From Ruminococcaceae bacterium R-25 (GTDB lineage: Bacteria > Bacillota > Clostridia > Saccharofermentanales > Saccharofermentanaceae): 64,000 bases of DNA. Location of the stretch: contig QGFZ01000001.1 of NCBI GenBank assembly GCA_003149065.1, positions 930,001 through 994,000 on the forward strand, written 5' to 3'. The notes below the pieces were generated by a model. The model did no database searches and was not told the origin of the DNA. It saw only the letters and a list, made by a program, of their open reading frames with translations. Each line of letters begins with the position of its first letter. The stretch's first letter is position 1. Shown piece by piece: positions 18,158 to 26,770 of the stretch. The translations under genes were made by a program, and so were the position numbers.

Positions 18158-20953
18158 TTACTTCTTGCCGCAGCAATCCTTATACTTCTTGCCTGAACCG
18201 CAAGGGCACGGATCGTTTCTTCCGACCTTTGAAGAATCACGCTTGACAGGTGCCTGAGGAGCGTTGTTGCCTGCAGTACCTTCGATGCGCTTTGAAGCGG
18301 ACTGAGGTGTTACAGCAGCTGCGCTTGCGTGGCTCTCCTTAATATCCTTAACAGCGGACTTTGCTTCGATATGAGTCTCAGGTGTGAATCTTGCTCTCAT
18401 GATGAACTTAACAGCATCATTCTGGATGTTCTCGTTCATCTCTTCGAACATTGCAGAACCTTCGAGCTTATATTCAACAACAGGATCGTGCTGGCCGATA
18501 CTTCTCATTCTGATGGAATTTGAGAGCTGGTCTAATGCATCGATGTGGTCCATCCACTTGAGGTCAACCGTTCTTAAGAGGATCTGGCGCTCAGCTTCAC
18601 GGAATACTTCCTGTGTAATCTCCTGTTCCTTCTGAGCAACAAGCTCTTTAGCTTCTTCTGCAATGTTTGCAGCGAGTTCGTCGCACTCAGGGATATCCTT
18701 GCTGTCATCCTGTACGAGAAGTACTGAAGGAAGCTGGCCGAAGATCTCTTCTAAGAGCTTTCCGAGAGAGTATCTCTCTGTAGATGTGATCTTGCCGTCA
18801 AGAGCGAACTGGTTGCAGATTCTTGATGCAACACGATCGATCATCTGGAGGTAGATACCGTGTACGTCCTCACCCATGATGACCTGCTTTCTCTGGTCGT
18901 ATGTGATAGTTCTCTGAACGTTGTTAACGTCGTCGTATTCGAGGACGGACTTACGGGCTGAAAAGTGCATTGCTTCGAGCTTCTTCTGTGAGCTGTCGAT
19001 AACCTTTGTAAGGGATCTTACCTGAAGCTCCATGTCGTCTTCGATACCAAGGCTCTCGTAGATCATGGAAACTCTTTCACCACCGAAGATTCTCAGGAGG
19101 TCATCTTCCAGAGAGAGGAAAAACTTGGATCTTCCGGGGTCTCCCTGACGTCCTGCACGTCCCTTTAACTGGTTATCGATACGTCTTGATTCGTGACGCT
19201 CTGTACCTACGATATAAAGACCTCCGAGCTCTCTTACCTCAGCTGCCTCAGGAGCAAGTTCTTCCTTGAACTTTGACTCGAGATCGTTAAATCTCTGTCT
19301 TGCTTCGAGGATGAGCTCATCATCTGTCTCGTTATGTGCTGTGGATGCAGTGATAAGGTCTTCTGTATAACCTAATCTTCTCATCTCCTGCAAAGCCATG
19401 AACTCAGCGTTACCGCCAAGGATAATATCGGTACCACGGCCTGCCATGTTTGTAGCGATAGTAACTGCGCCCTTACGGCCTGCCTGTGCGACGATCTCAG
19501 CTTCTCGCATATGGTTCTTGGCGTTCAACACGTTGTGCTTGATACCGTACTTGGAGAAGATCCTTGAAAGGAGCTCTGACTTATCGACGTTTACTGTACC
19601 TACGAGTACAGGCTGGCCCTTGTCATTTGCTTCCTTAACTGTCTTAAGGATAGCTGCATACTTACCGTTCTCAGTCTTAAATACCGCATCGTATTCGTCG
19701 ATTCTTGCGATAGGTCTGTTGGTAGGGATCTGGATAACGTCGAGATTATAGATCTGTCTGAACTCGGCTTCCTCTGTATAAGCAGTACCGGTCATTCCGG
19801 AGAGCTTCGTATACATACGGAAGAAGTTCTGGAATGTAATCGTTGCGAGTGTCTTATTCTCGTTTGCGACCTTAACATGCTCTTTAGCTTCGATAGCCTG
19901 GTGGACACCGTCACTGAAACGTCTGCCCGGCATAAGACGGCCTGTAAAGTCGTCTACGATGATGACCTGGCCGTCATCAACGATGTACTGCTGGTCCTTC
20001 TTGAAGTTACCGTTAGCCTTCAAAGCGTTGTTGATATAGTGCTGAAGGTCGAAGTTATCAGGATCTGAGAGATTTTCGATATTAAAGAACTTCTCGGCCT
20101 TGGCGATACCGTTTGCCGTAAGGACGGATGTCTTAGCCTTCTCGTCCGTAACATAGTCAGCGTCACCTACGAGCTCGTCCATATCTACCTTGTCATCTGT
20201 CTCGATAACGGTGTACTGCTTCAACGACTTAACGAATGTATCAGCCTTCTGGTAGAGATCTGAAGATTCTGTGCCTCTTCCTGAAATGATGAGAGGTGTT
20301 CTCGCTTCATCAATCAGGATCGAGTCGACCTCGTCGACGATAGCGTAGTTAAGCTCTCTCTGAGCGATCTGCTCCTTGCTTACAACCATGTTGTCACGGA
20401 GATAGTCGAATCCGAATTCGTTATTTGTTCCGTAAACGATGTCGCATGCATACATGCTCTTACGGTCCTTCATGGGGATGTCGTGAATAATGAGACCTAC
20501 GCTCATCTTAAGGAACTTGTAGATCTTACCCATCCACTCGGAGTCACGCTTTGCGAGGTAGTCGTTGACCGTAACTACGTGAACGCCTTTTCCTGTGAGG
20601 GCATTGAGATAAACAGGCATTGTAGCAACGAGTGTCTTACCTTCACCAGTCTTCATCTCGGCGATTCTTCCCTGGTGGAGAATGATGCCGCCGATTACCT
20701 GTACTCTGTAAGGCTTCATGCCCAGAACTCTCCAGGCAGCTTCTCTAACCGTTGCAAATGCTTCAGGAAGGAGTGAATCCAAAGATTCGCCATCTTCATA
20801 TCTTTTCCTGAACTCGTCTGTCTTGCCGGCAAGGTCGTGATCTGAGAGCTTTGAATACTCTTCCTCATAAGAGAAGACCTTGTCTACAAGAGGATTGATC
20901 CTCTTGAGTTCGTGATCGCTGTGTGTACCGAAAATACTTTCAATTAAACCCAT
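18158..20953 (-). CDS. secA: Preprotein translocase ATPase SecA
   Basis: The motor ATPase that drives unfolded preproteins through SecYEG. The 931 residues hold nucleotide-binding domain 1 (Walker A MKTGEGKTL, Walker B VDEVDSILIDEARTPL), the preprotein cross-linking domain, nucleotide-binding domain 2 (NMAGRGTDI, GRAGRQGDPG), the helical wing/scaffold, and a linker. A C-terminal SEC-C zinc motif ([15 protein letters not shown]) would bind SecB or ribosomes. AAAGG lies upstream of the ATG. The gene follows yerC by 13 nt. Confidence 0.97.
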   Translation of the reverse strand: MGLIESIFGTHSDHELKRINPLVDKVFSYEEEYSKLSDHDLAGKTDEFRKRYEDGESLDSLLPEAFATVREAAWRVLGMKPYRVQVIGGIILHQGRIAEMKTGEGKTLVATMPVYLNALTGKGVHVVTVNDYLAKRDSEWMGKIYKFLKMSVGLIIHDIPMKDRKSMYACDIVYGTNNEFGFDYLRDNMVVSKEQIAQRELNYAIVDEVDSILIDEARTPLIISGRGTESSDLYQKADTFVKSLKQYTVIETDDKVDMDELVGDADYVTDEKAKTSVLTANGIAKAEKFFNIENLSDPDNFDLQHYINNALKANGNFKKDQQYIVDDGQVIIVDDFTGRLMPGRRFSDGVHQAIEAKEHVKVANENKTLATITFQNFFRMYTKLSGMTGTAYTEEAEFRQIYNLDVIQIPTNRPIARIDEYDAVFKTENGKYAAILKTVKEANDKGQPVLVGTVNVDKSELLSRIFSKYGIKHNVLNAKNHMREAEIVAQAGRKGAVTIATNMAGRGTDIILGGNAEFMALQEMRRLGYTEDLITASTAHNETDDELILEARQRFNDLESKFKEELAPEAAEVRELGGLYIVGTERHESRRIDNQLKGRAGRQGDPGRSKFFLSLEDDLLRIFGGERVSMIYESLGIEDDMELQVRSLTKVIDSSQKKLEAMHFSARKSVLEYDDVNNVQRTITYDQRKQVIMGEDVHGIYLQMIDRVASRICNQFALDGKITSTERYSLGKLLEEIFGQLPSVLLVQDDSKDIPECDELAANIAEEAKELVAQKEQEITQEVFREAERQILLRTVDLKWMDHIDALDQLSNSIRMRSIGQHDPVVEYKLEGSAMFEEMNENIQNDAVKFIMRARFTPETHIEAKSAVKDIKESHASAAAVTPQSASKRIEGTAGNNAPQAPVKRDSSKVGRNDPCPCGSGKKYKDCCGKK

Positions 20954-20966
20954 TTGTCCGTTACCT

Positions 20967-21392
20967 TTATTGTTTTTGTTCGTTATTTTCTCCGGAAGCT
21001 TCCTTGAGCCTGTTCAATGCTGTTCTGTATCCTCCATCGGGATTTACATAGCAGTTCTTGACTCTCGAAATTGTCGTGGAGCTGACCTTTGTAGAAGATC
21101 TCGCCTTGCCGCGAACTCTGCCGGTTGATTTCTTGTTTGTGTTAGCCTTATCGGCCTGGGGCTCATCCTTAGGTGAGATCTCGTTTATGATCTCCTCATA
21201 GCTCTTGCCCTGTTCGATCCTTCTTACGATCTGCCAACGGTGAAGAAAAGAATGCAGCTCGTTTATAGAGCAGAGATCCACAAAGAACTTATGCATCTCC
21301 GTGCTGTCTCTCATTGTCAGCATTGCGTTATAAAGATCGGTTAATTCCTCTAACTCGCTCTCAGTAAAATGAGCATCATTTATGCTGTCCAT
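20967..21392 (-). CDS. YerC/YecD-type TrpR-like regulator with an inserted basic segment
   Basis: A small putative DNA-binding protein of the TrpR/YerC family, 141 residues. The N-terminal helical part aligns by eye with YerC (FFVDLCSINELHSFLHRWQIVRRIEQGKSYEEI), and the recognition-helix region is SSTTISRVKNC, followed by the C-terminal helix. Family members are near 100 residues. The extra length is a Lys/Arg/Thr-rich stretch at about residues 74-102 (containing GRVRGKAR), placed between the two helices of the predicted helix-turn-helix. Target genes are unknown. It lies between a small membrane protein gene and secA in one likely transcript. Confidence 0.8.
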   Translation of the reverse strand: MDSINDAHFTESELEELTDLYNAMLTMRDSTEMHKFFVDLCSINELHSFLHRWQIVRRIEQGKSYEEIINEISPKDEPQADKANTNKKSTGRVRGKARSSTKVSSTTISRVKNCYVNPDGGYRTALNRLKEASGENNEQKQ

Positions 21393-21411
21393 CTTGCCAC
21401 CTTACCTGATA

Positions 21412-21645
21412 TCACGAAACGACACGGAGAAGATAATCCCATATCGGCTTAGCATATCCCATATATACCGCAGCAAAGATTACTGTAGCAGCCATAACCA
21501 AAAGAATACCCAGGAGCAATCTTGAGAAAATAAGATTGGTCTTAGCCTTCCTAAGCGAGTCCCCAATTGATAGCGACGCAGTCTTATCCGTAGTGATCTT
21601 CGAATTTGCAAGACTCGGACGCCTTACGCTGTTATTATGTCTCAA
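21412..21645 (-). CDS. Small single-span membrane protein
   Basis: Unrecognised protein of 77 residues with a basic, Ser/Thr-rich N-terminus and one TM helix (about residues 41-61, LLLGILLVMAATVIFAAVYMG). I chose the TTG at 21645 because GGAGG lies 8 nt upstream; the ATG at 21669 lies before that site. It is the first gene after a good promoter and precedes yerC and secA, spaced like an operon. A link to secretion is only positional. Confidence 0.55.
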   Translation of the reverse strand: MRHNNSVRRPSLANSKITTDKTASLSIGDSLRKAKTNLIFSRLLLGILLVMAATVIFAAVYMGYAKPIWDYLLRVVS

Positions 21646-21672
21646 TTTGAATACCTCCAAACATACCAATAC

Positions 21673-21701
21673 ATAATAACAAATTATTATTTTTAATACA
21701 A
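21673..21701 (-). promoter_or_regulatory. Sigma-A-like promoter for the membrane protein-yerC-secA unit
   Basis: TTGTAT, a 17 bp spacer and TATTAT on the minus strand, 28 bp before the TTG start at 21645, in an AT-rich gap after the TadE-like gene. Confidence 0.6.
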
Positions 21702-21720
21702 TAAAGGGGACTTTTTGAGA

Positions 21721-22728
21721 TTACCCTTGGTACCTTTCAGACGTCTCATACTCGCAGATCTCGAGTATAACGCCCTGTACAAAGGCATATCCTTTAAGAT
21801 TCTCGACGGTTTCCCTGCCGATCTGGCCGGAATTCTTAGGTATTATAACCTTAAGATGCTTAGAATCCACCCGGTCGACCGTATATTTTTGTCCGTTTAT
21901 CGTGGCAGACTGGGGTCCGAAACCTTTTAAGGACCTGATATCGTCCTTGATCTTCTTTTCGATATTAGACACATCCTGGTAGTAAGGTGACGTCAGATCC
22001 ATGCTCCTTATCGCGGTTACTTCTCCCCCGTCGACCGAATCTATTACCGGAAATGTCTTTGGGAGGTTAGCACCGTATTTTTCCCTGAAAGCCTCGCCCC
22101 TGTCGAAATTGCTCAATGACCAGATATTGTCCTTATCCTTGTCTTTATCCTTGCTTTCTTCGGCATTGAGCGTAAGGATAGGCTCTCCGTAGAGGGGTAT
22201 CACGGAATAAACGGCTCTGCTTTTCTTTCCTGCTATGGTCACGACCGAGTATTCAGTCAGAACTTCGATTATGTGATGCCTCTTGTTGATAGCGAAATAC
22301 ACCTCGATCTCATCAGGACAGAAGAAATCAGACCCGCCGTTCCTCTCGATATAGGCATTTCTTATCTGCTTTTCCATCGTTTTCGAAAAAAGACCCTGCA
22401 GGATGAGTTCTTTTATGTTATTCCCGGTCATGTTATCAAGGCCAATCCCCATGGATAGGACCTTCGATATGACATCGCCGCCTTTTGTATTGCCGATGCC
22501 TAAGTCTGGAAAAGCATTTACGGCAGCTGACATAAAATCTGCCGAAGGAACGGACATCGGATATAAGAGAGCCATCTTCTCGCATGTCTGCTCTACTGAT
22601 CGTTTCATGAGGATGTCAGTCCTGTAAAAGCAGATGGCGCTCACAATTGATGCGAGCAATACCATGGTTATCGTAAAAGCGATCGCTGATTCAATAGTCA
22701 CAGCGCCTTTTTTATTGCGGGTCCTCAT
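21721..22728 (-). CDS. TadE-like pseudopilin/membrane protein
   Basis: 335 residues with a short basic leader, then a TadE-like N-terminal helix that includes the acidic Glu typical of pseudopilins (GAVTIESAIAFTITMVLLASIVSAI has Glu in the fifth hydrophobic position). The rest is predicted to be outside the membrane. TadE/TadG-type proteins are minor components of tight-adherence (Tad) or Flp pilus systems. A strong AAGGAGG site is 5 nt from the ATG. It is the last of three similar genes (13 nt after the DUF5702-like gene). No tadA, tadB, tadC or flp gene is in the window. Confidence 0.7.
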   Translation of the reverse strand: MRTRNKKGAVTIESAIAFTITMVLLASIVSAICFYRTDILMKRSVEQTCEKMALLYPMSVPSADFMSAAVNAFPDLGIGNTKGGDVISKVLSMGIGLDNMTGNNIKELILQGLFSKTMEKQIRNAYIERNGGSDFFCPDEIEVYFAINKRHHIIEVLTEYSVVTIAGKKSRAVYSVIPLYGEPILTLNAEESKDKDKDKDNIWSLSNFDRGEAFREKYGANLPKTFPVIDSVDGGEVTAIRSMDLTSPYYQDVSNIEKKIKDDIRSLKGFGPQSATINGQKYTVDRVDSKHLKVIIPKNSGQIGRETVENLKGYAFVQGVILEICEYETSERYQG

Positions 22729-22741
22729 AAAAGCCTCCTTC

Positions 22742-24100
22742 CTAATCGTAGAGCCTGTAAGACTTCGTTATTTGATAAGTGTTTCCTCTGAAATCAGCTT
22801 CGAGCGTTAAGCCTTTATAGAGCTCTCCGTAATCTCTCTCGAGCACGGAAAGAGCTCTTTCAAGGAGCTTTTCTTCAGGTACAAGAAGGCAGAAAAGGAA
22901 CAGGAAATCCCTGTAATTGTAGGTAACGATCTTTTGGCCGTCGTATTCAAAGATCACTGCCCTTCCGCCCTTTACAACGGTCCAGAATTCCTTCATGGAC
23001 TGGAAGATAGCGCAATAAAATGTAAGTCCCGCCTGGATTATCCTCGGATCGATAATAATGGTGCCTTCACTTAGCGCGAAGATTATGTCTGAGAGGACCT
23101 CTGCAATGGCGTACATGGTGTTCCTGAATTTCTCATCAGCATAGTCCTTGAGCATCGCGGAACCAATAAGGACATGTACCATCAGGATCTCCACTTCGAT
23201 CACGGAATTAAAGCCTGAATAACCTGTGATAATGTATTCGCAGTCGTGGATCTTCTTTCCGTGAATGGAACTGAAGTCAGTGCCGTTAATGGTCGAATCT
23301 CCGTCCGGGCGGAAATGGCAGTCAAAGTTATATGCGCAATAGTGCGCGGTATTAAATCTTGTAAGGATTTCAGGATTATTAGAACTCATGGCATCGTGAG
23401 TCTTTTCGAGCGTCGAAAGTGTCTTAAGAAAACTCTCCCAGCTTGCTATATCAGCATTGATATCCAGGCCGAAATCCTTTACGGCATTTTTGTAATCGCG
23501 GCTTAAGTTATTTATATCGTTAGCTTCGTCAACGAGATCATCGAGATTTAAGACTCCCCCTGCCTTTTGTATCCACTGTTCAGCGGTGTCCGTACCCGTG
23601 ATTATCTTTGAAACGTAGCCTGCTGCAGGGCTTCGCATAAACTGGCTTATGTTCTTCAGGATCCCTTTGTTATCGAGTTCAACGATCATTTCAGAATAAC
23701 CCTGAGCGAGCTGCCTTAAAGCCGTCCCGGTTCCCCTGTACCAGTAGTAGGAATCGATGGCTTTCCTTAAGTCATCGCAGGTAAACCTCTGTTTTCCTGA
23801 TACATAGAGCTCGGATTCTGCCGTAAGGCCGTTTATCTCAAGGGCCTTTTTAAAGCATTCGTTGTCGATTCCTTCTATCGCGAAAGCATATATCCCGTAG
23901 ACGCTGAAAAGCTGCCTGTTGTAATCTGCAAGGATCGTTTCAGCCTGATCTTTCAAAGCGCAATTAATGCCCAATGCATAATCCAGGTTCCACACAAATG
24001 CAACGAACGTGCATTCCACAAGGATCACAGCAGACATAATTATCGCCAGAAATATCGAAGACGCACCGCGCTTGGTCTTTGTCTTAAGTTCAAGTCTCAT
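22742..24100 (-). CDS. DUF5702-like TadE/TadG-associated membrane protein
   Basis: 452 residues starting at the ATG at 24100 (AAAGGAGG 6 nt upstream). After a basic leader (LELKTKTKRG) there is one hydrophobic helix (about residues 15-37, SSIFLAIIMSAVILVECTFVAF), then a large, probably extracytoplasmic domain (QLFSVYGIYAFAIEG early on). This layout matches the DUF5702 family found next to TadE genes in Clostridia. The ORF could extend upstream to 24211, but those residues overlap the preceding gene. The role in a pilus is inferred from family and neighbours. Confidence 0.65.
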   Translation of the reverse strand: MRLELKTKTKRGASSIFLAIIMSAVILVECTFVAFVWNLDYALGINCALKDQAETILADYNRQLFSVYGIYAFAIEGIDNECFKKALEINGLTAESELYVSGKQRFTCDDLRKAIDSYYWYRGTGTALRQLAQGYSEMIVELDNKGILKNISQFMRSPAAGYVSKIITGTDTAEQWIQKAGGVLNLDDLVDEANDINNLSRDYKNAVKDFGLDINADIASWESFLKTLSTLEKTHDAMSSNNPEILTRFNTAHYCAYNFDCHFRPDGDSTINGTDFSSIHGKKIHDCEYIITGYSGFNSVIEVEILMVHVLIGSAMLKDYADEKFRNTMYAIAEVLSDIIFALSEGTIIIDPRIIQAGLTFYCAIFQSMKEFWTVVKGGRAVIFEYDGQKIVTYNYRDFLFLFCLLVPEEKLLERALSVLERDYGELYKGLTLEADFRGNTYQITKSYRLYD

Positions 24101-24398
24101 CTGTTGCCTCCTTTGCTTCCTGTGAAAGCCCGAAAACAGATCCGTAAATAAGCCTGAAGTTATCGGAAATTCCCGAAAGATAAGTGCAGAACTTTTCAGG
24201 CGAGGTGTCATAACAGACAGCGCCTTTGACAGTATTCCTATATATCAGTTCCCTGTCCTGCTCCATGTAGAAAAGCTCATTGCCGCCGGCTTTAGCGCAC
24301 TCAAAACTGTCCAGGGCAACAGCCTCAGGACCGGTGATCATGAAAGCTAGAAGAATAAGTATCAGAGAAAAGCAGATTGCAGATTCCAAAGTAGACAT
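24090..24398 (-). CDS. Small TadE-like pseudopilin
   Basis: 102 residues, beginning MSTLESAICFSLILILL: a Glu two residues before the hydrophobic helix, as in pseudopilins. I start it at the ATG at 24398 because GAGGAGG is 6 nt upstream; the in-frame ATG at 24449 has no ribosome site. It overlaps the DUF5702-like gene by 11 bp and is first in the surviving three-gene row. Upstream (24399 onward) the sequence runs straight into the IS110-type element, so earlier genes of the pilus operon seem to be missing or displaced. Confidence 0.6.
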   Translation of the reverse strand: MSTLESAICFSLILILLAFMITGPEAVALDSFECAKAGGNELFYMEQDRELIYRNTVKGAVCYDTSPEKFCTYLSGISDNFRLIYGSVFGLSQEAKEATDET

Positions 24399-24449
24399 AA
24401 CGGGCCTCCTCGTATTATTAGATTTGTAGTTTTTATAGACCCTCATCAA

Positions 24450-25901
24450 GGTCTTATAATGCTCACAGACGCTGTGGATTAGTCTATGGCCTCCTAACGC
24501 TTTGACGTTTTAAGAAAGGCAATAACCACAGCCGTTTGTTTAAGCGGTAATTAGTTAGATAACGCATAACGTTTCATTTAGCACGAGGTTACGTGGGAAC
24601 AAACATGTCTGTGGATCAAAGCAGTGTCAAATCTTTATTTGGAGGTTCTGCTATGTTTTACGCAGGAATTGATGTGGCAATGGATAAACACGATTGTGTT
24701 GTCCTGGATTCGGGAGGTAATTGTGTTGTTGAAGTTTTTACCTTCGAGAACAGTGGTAACGGATTTAAGACTTTGCACAAGGTTCTTAAATCCTGTTCCA
24801 AGAAACCCGAGAATATAAAAGTAGGACTGGAAGCAACCGGTCACTACAGCGATAATCTCCTAGCTTTCTTGAACAGTATCGGTTACTCCCCCGTGCTGTT
24901 CAATCCGTTACATACTAATCTTTTCAGAAAAGGTCAGAGCCTTAGAAAGACGAAAACGGATCACGTCGATGCGCACACCATTGCGACTATGCTGAGAACT
25001 GAAGATCTCAAGTCCTACTCGCAACCATCTTACCACCTGAATGAATTGAAATCACTAACGCGTTACCGTTCAACACTTGTATCTGACTGTAGCCGACGTA
25101 AGATTTCTCTTGTCAGACTCTGTCAGATTTTGTTCCCGGAACTTAAGAATCTTGTTCCTTCGCTGCACATGAGTTCCGTTTATACCTTGCTTTCAGAATT
25201 GCCATCCGCTGATAAGGTTGCTAAGTGTAATCTTATGCATCTGACATCTCTGCTTTCTTCTGCTTCTAAAGGCCACTATGGACGCGATAAAGCCATTGAG
25301 ATCAGAGAACAAGCCCGATCTTCAATTGGCATTAGAAGCGTTGTCAAGGAATTAGAACTTCAGCAAACCATAGAACTCATCAGGATTCTTCAACAACAGA
25401 TTGAAGCCGTTGAAGAAGAGATTAACAGCCTTATGGATGACATCGACAGTCCGATAACTTCAATTCCTGGTATCGCTAACCGTATGGCCGCCGTAATTAT
25501 CGCTGAAACAAACAATTTCAATGACTTCGAGCGTGCGGAACAAGTCCTCGCATTCGCCGGTTTGGATCCTTCCGTCTATCAGTCGGGTCAACTTACATCT
25601 ACGCATTCCAAGATGGTTAAACGCGGTTCAAAATATCTTCGCTTTGCCATCTTCAATGCTACGAAGTATGTTTGTCACTGGGATCCAACATTCAGAGCCT
25701 ATCTGGCTAAGAAACGAGCTGAAGGCAAGCCGTACAATGTAGCCGTATCTCATGCCGCCAAGAAGCTGACCAGGGTTATGTTCCATCTCGTAAAAACAAA
25801 CAAGGAGTTCGTTCCACAAGCATAAACCACAGCAATTCATACCACTTGTTTCGTTATGCAATTATCAAGGTTCGATGCATGTAGCGTTTACGCTACATTT
25901 T
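24450..25901 (+). mobile_element. IS110-family insertion sequence (bounds approximate)
   Basis: The transposase gene with flanking noncoding ends of about 200 bp (left) and 75 bp or more (right). IS110 elements lack terminal inverted repeats, so exact ends cannot be set by eye. ACCACAGC occurs directly at 24525-24532 and 25826-25833. GCATAACG at 24564-24571 is inverted at 25852-25859, a possible subterminal repeat. A 6 bp stem-loop (CCGTTT/AAGCGG, 24532-24547) lies in the left noncoding part, where a guide (bridge) RNA could be encoded. No target duplication was identified. Confidence 0.6.
24653..25825 (+). CDS. IS110-family DEDD transposase
   Basis: 390 residues, taken from the ATG at 24653 with GGAGG 7 nt upstream (an ATG at 24593 has none). 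The N-terminal RuvC-like DEDD domain shows Asp in GIDVAMDKHD, Glu in VGLEATGHY, and Asp in TKTDHVDAHTIA. After a coiled-coil linker (about residues 225-260) comes the C-terminal Transposase_20 domain: ITSIPGIANRMAAVIIAE, FAGLDPSVYQSG and KRGSKYLRFAIFNATK with a candidate catalytic Ser. The frame is intact, so the element may be active. Its strand is opposite to the flanking pilus genes. Confidence 0.92.
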   Translation: MFYAGIDVAMDKHDCVVLDSGGNCVVEVFTFENSGNGFKTLHKVLKSCSKKPENIKVGLEATGHYSDNLLAFLNSIGYSPVLFNPLHTNLFRKGQSLRKTKTDHVDAHTIATMLRTEDLKSYSQPSYHLNELKSLTRYRSTLVSDCSRRKISLVRLCQILFPELKNLVPSLHMSSVYTLLSELPSADKVAKCNLMHLTSLLSSASKGHYGRDKAIEIREQARSSIGIRSVVKELELQQTIELIRILQQQIEAVEEEINSLMDDIDSPITSIPGIANRMAAVIIAETNNFNDFERAEQVLAFAGLDPSVYQSGQLTSTHSKMVKRGSKYLRFAIFNATKYVCHWDPTFRAYLAKKRAEGKPYNVAVSHAAKKLTRVMFHLVKTNKEFVPQA

Positions 25902-25902
25902 T
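25879..25902 (+). terminator. Hairpin after the transposase
   Basis: ATGTAGCG and CGCTACAT form a perfect 8 bp stem with a TTTA loop, followed by TTTTTC on the plus strand, 53 bp past the transposase stop. It may be a terminator or a structural part of the element's right end. Confidence 0.65.
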
Positions 25903-25977
25903 CATATTGACTTTTAATAGTTAGTCTTTTTTATGTGATTCTACAATCTGAAAGCGTTTGACATTCCCTACAATTTT

Positions 25978-26003
25978 CGACAATTTCCGACAAAAACCGA
26001 CAA
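25978..26003. repeat. Three CGACAA motifs spaced exactly 10 bp
   Basis: CGACAA at 25978, 25988 and 25998, one helical turn apart. The 17 bp string CCGACAAAAACCGACAA (25987-26003) recurs exactly at 38442-38458. It lies between the IS end and the MBL-gene terminator. The rest of the 285 bp gap (25826-26110) holds only the IS end and two hairpins. Confidence 0.6.
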
Positions 26004-26030
26004 AGAAAAACGTCCCTTTCAAAGGACGTT
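26004..26030 (-). terminator. Terminator after the MBL hydrolase gene
   Basis: On the minus strand AACGTCC and GGACGTT (extended by TTT/AAA with one bulged base) form a hairpin followed by TTTTTCTTT. It lies 80 bp past the MBL-fold gene and closes the icd-mre-PBP2 transcription unit. Confidence 0.75.
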
Positions 26031-26110
26031 CAAAATAGCCGGATGCCTTAATTTATTGGGTTTGAGAGTTGTCTTACGACAAATTCCGTCTTAATATTCT
26101 TATTTTTACA

Positions 26111-26770
26111 TTACAGAGAGAAAAACGGGTTAAATCTGATCTCTTTATCTATATCAGATTCAGGTCCGTGCCCGGGATAGATCACGAGCGAAGGATCAAG
26201 TTTGCTTATCCTCTTTATCGATTCCATAAGAGTCTTGGATGAGCCGCCCGGCATATCGGTACGGCCTACAGAACCTCTGAATACGGTATCACCTGTAAAA
26301 AGGACCTTTTTGCCGCCAAACTCAACAAGAAAACATACACTTCCCATGGTATGTCCGGGCGTCTCATAGACAGTAAACGAAATATCGTCGTCAGTATAAG
26401 CTTTCCAGCCGTTGGTCCCTGCGATATTCGAATACTTGAAGTTATATGAGACTTCCATTCCTTCCATATACGAGCAGTTCATGAAGCCGTTTTTTACAAG
26501 GTCATTATCATTGCTGCTGAAAAAGACATTAACCAAAGGATATGCCTCGATCCACTCGTTAATATACTTGATGTGGTCATGGTGGCCGTGTGTAAGGAAC
26601 AAAGCCTTAACCTTTGCATCTCCTGTAGCAAGACCGTCAATTCCGGAATATTCTTCTGCCATTTTGGGAGATACAGAAGGATCAACAATATAAACACCGG
26701 ACGAGCCGGTGATCAGATACATGTTGGAACCTAAAGGTCCTAAGGGAATTGTTATCAGCCTGCTGTCCAT
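26111..26770 (-). CDS. MBL-fold metallo-hydrolase (glyoxalase II-like)
   Basis: A 219-residue soluble metallo-beta-lactamase-fold hydrolase. The metal ligands are all present: THGHHDHIKY (HxHxDH), the His of PGHTMGSV, the Asp of FTGDTVFRGSVGRTD and the His of YPGHGPES. This subfamily includes hydroxyacylglutathione hydrolase-like enzymes, but the real substrate is unknown. The ATG overlaps the end of the methylglyoxal-synthase-like gene by 16 bp. A glyoxalase-like function beside a methylglyoxal-related gene is suggestive, but that neighbour seems to lack catalytic residues. Confidence 0.85.
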   Translation of the reverse strand: MDSRLITIPLGPLGSNMYLITGSSGVYIVDPSVSPKMAEEYSGIDGLATGDAKVKALFLTHGHHDHIKYINEWIEAYPLVNVFFSSNDNDLVKNGFMNCSYMEGMEVSYNFKYSNIAGTNGWKAYTDDDISFTVYETPGHTMGSVCFLVEFGGKKVLFTGDTVFRGSVGRTDMPGGSSKTLMESIKRISKLDPSLVIYPGHGPESDIDKEIRFNPFFSL

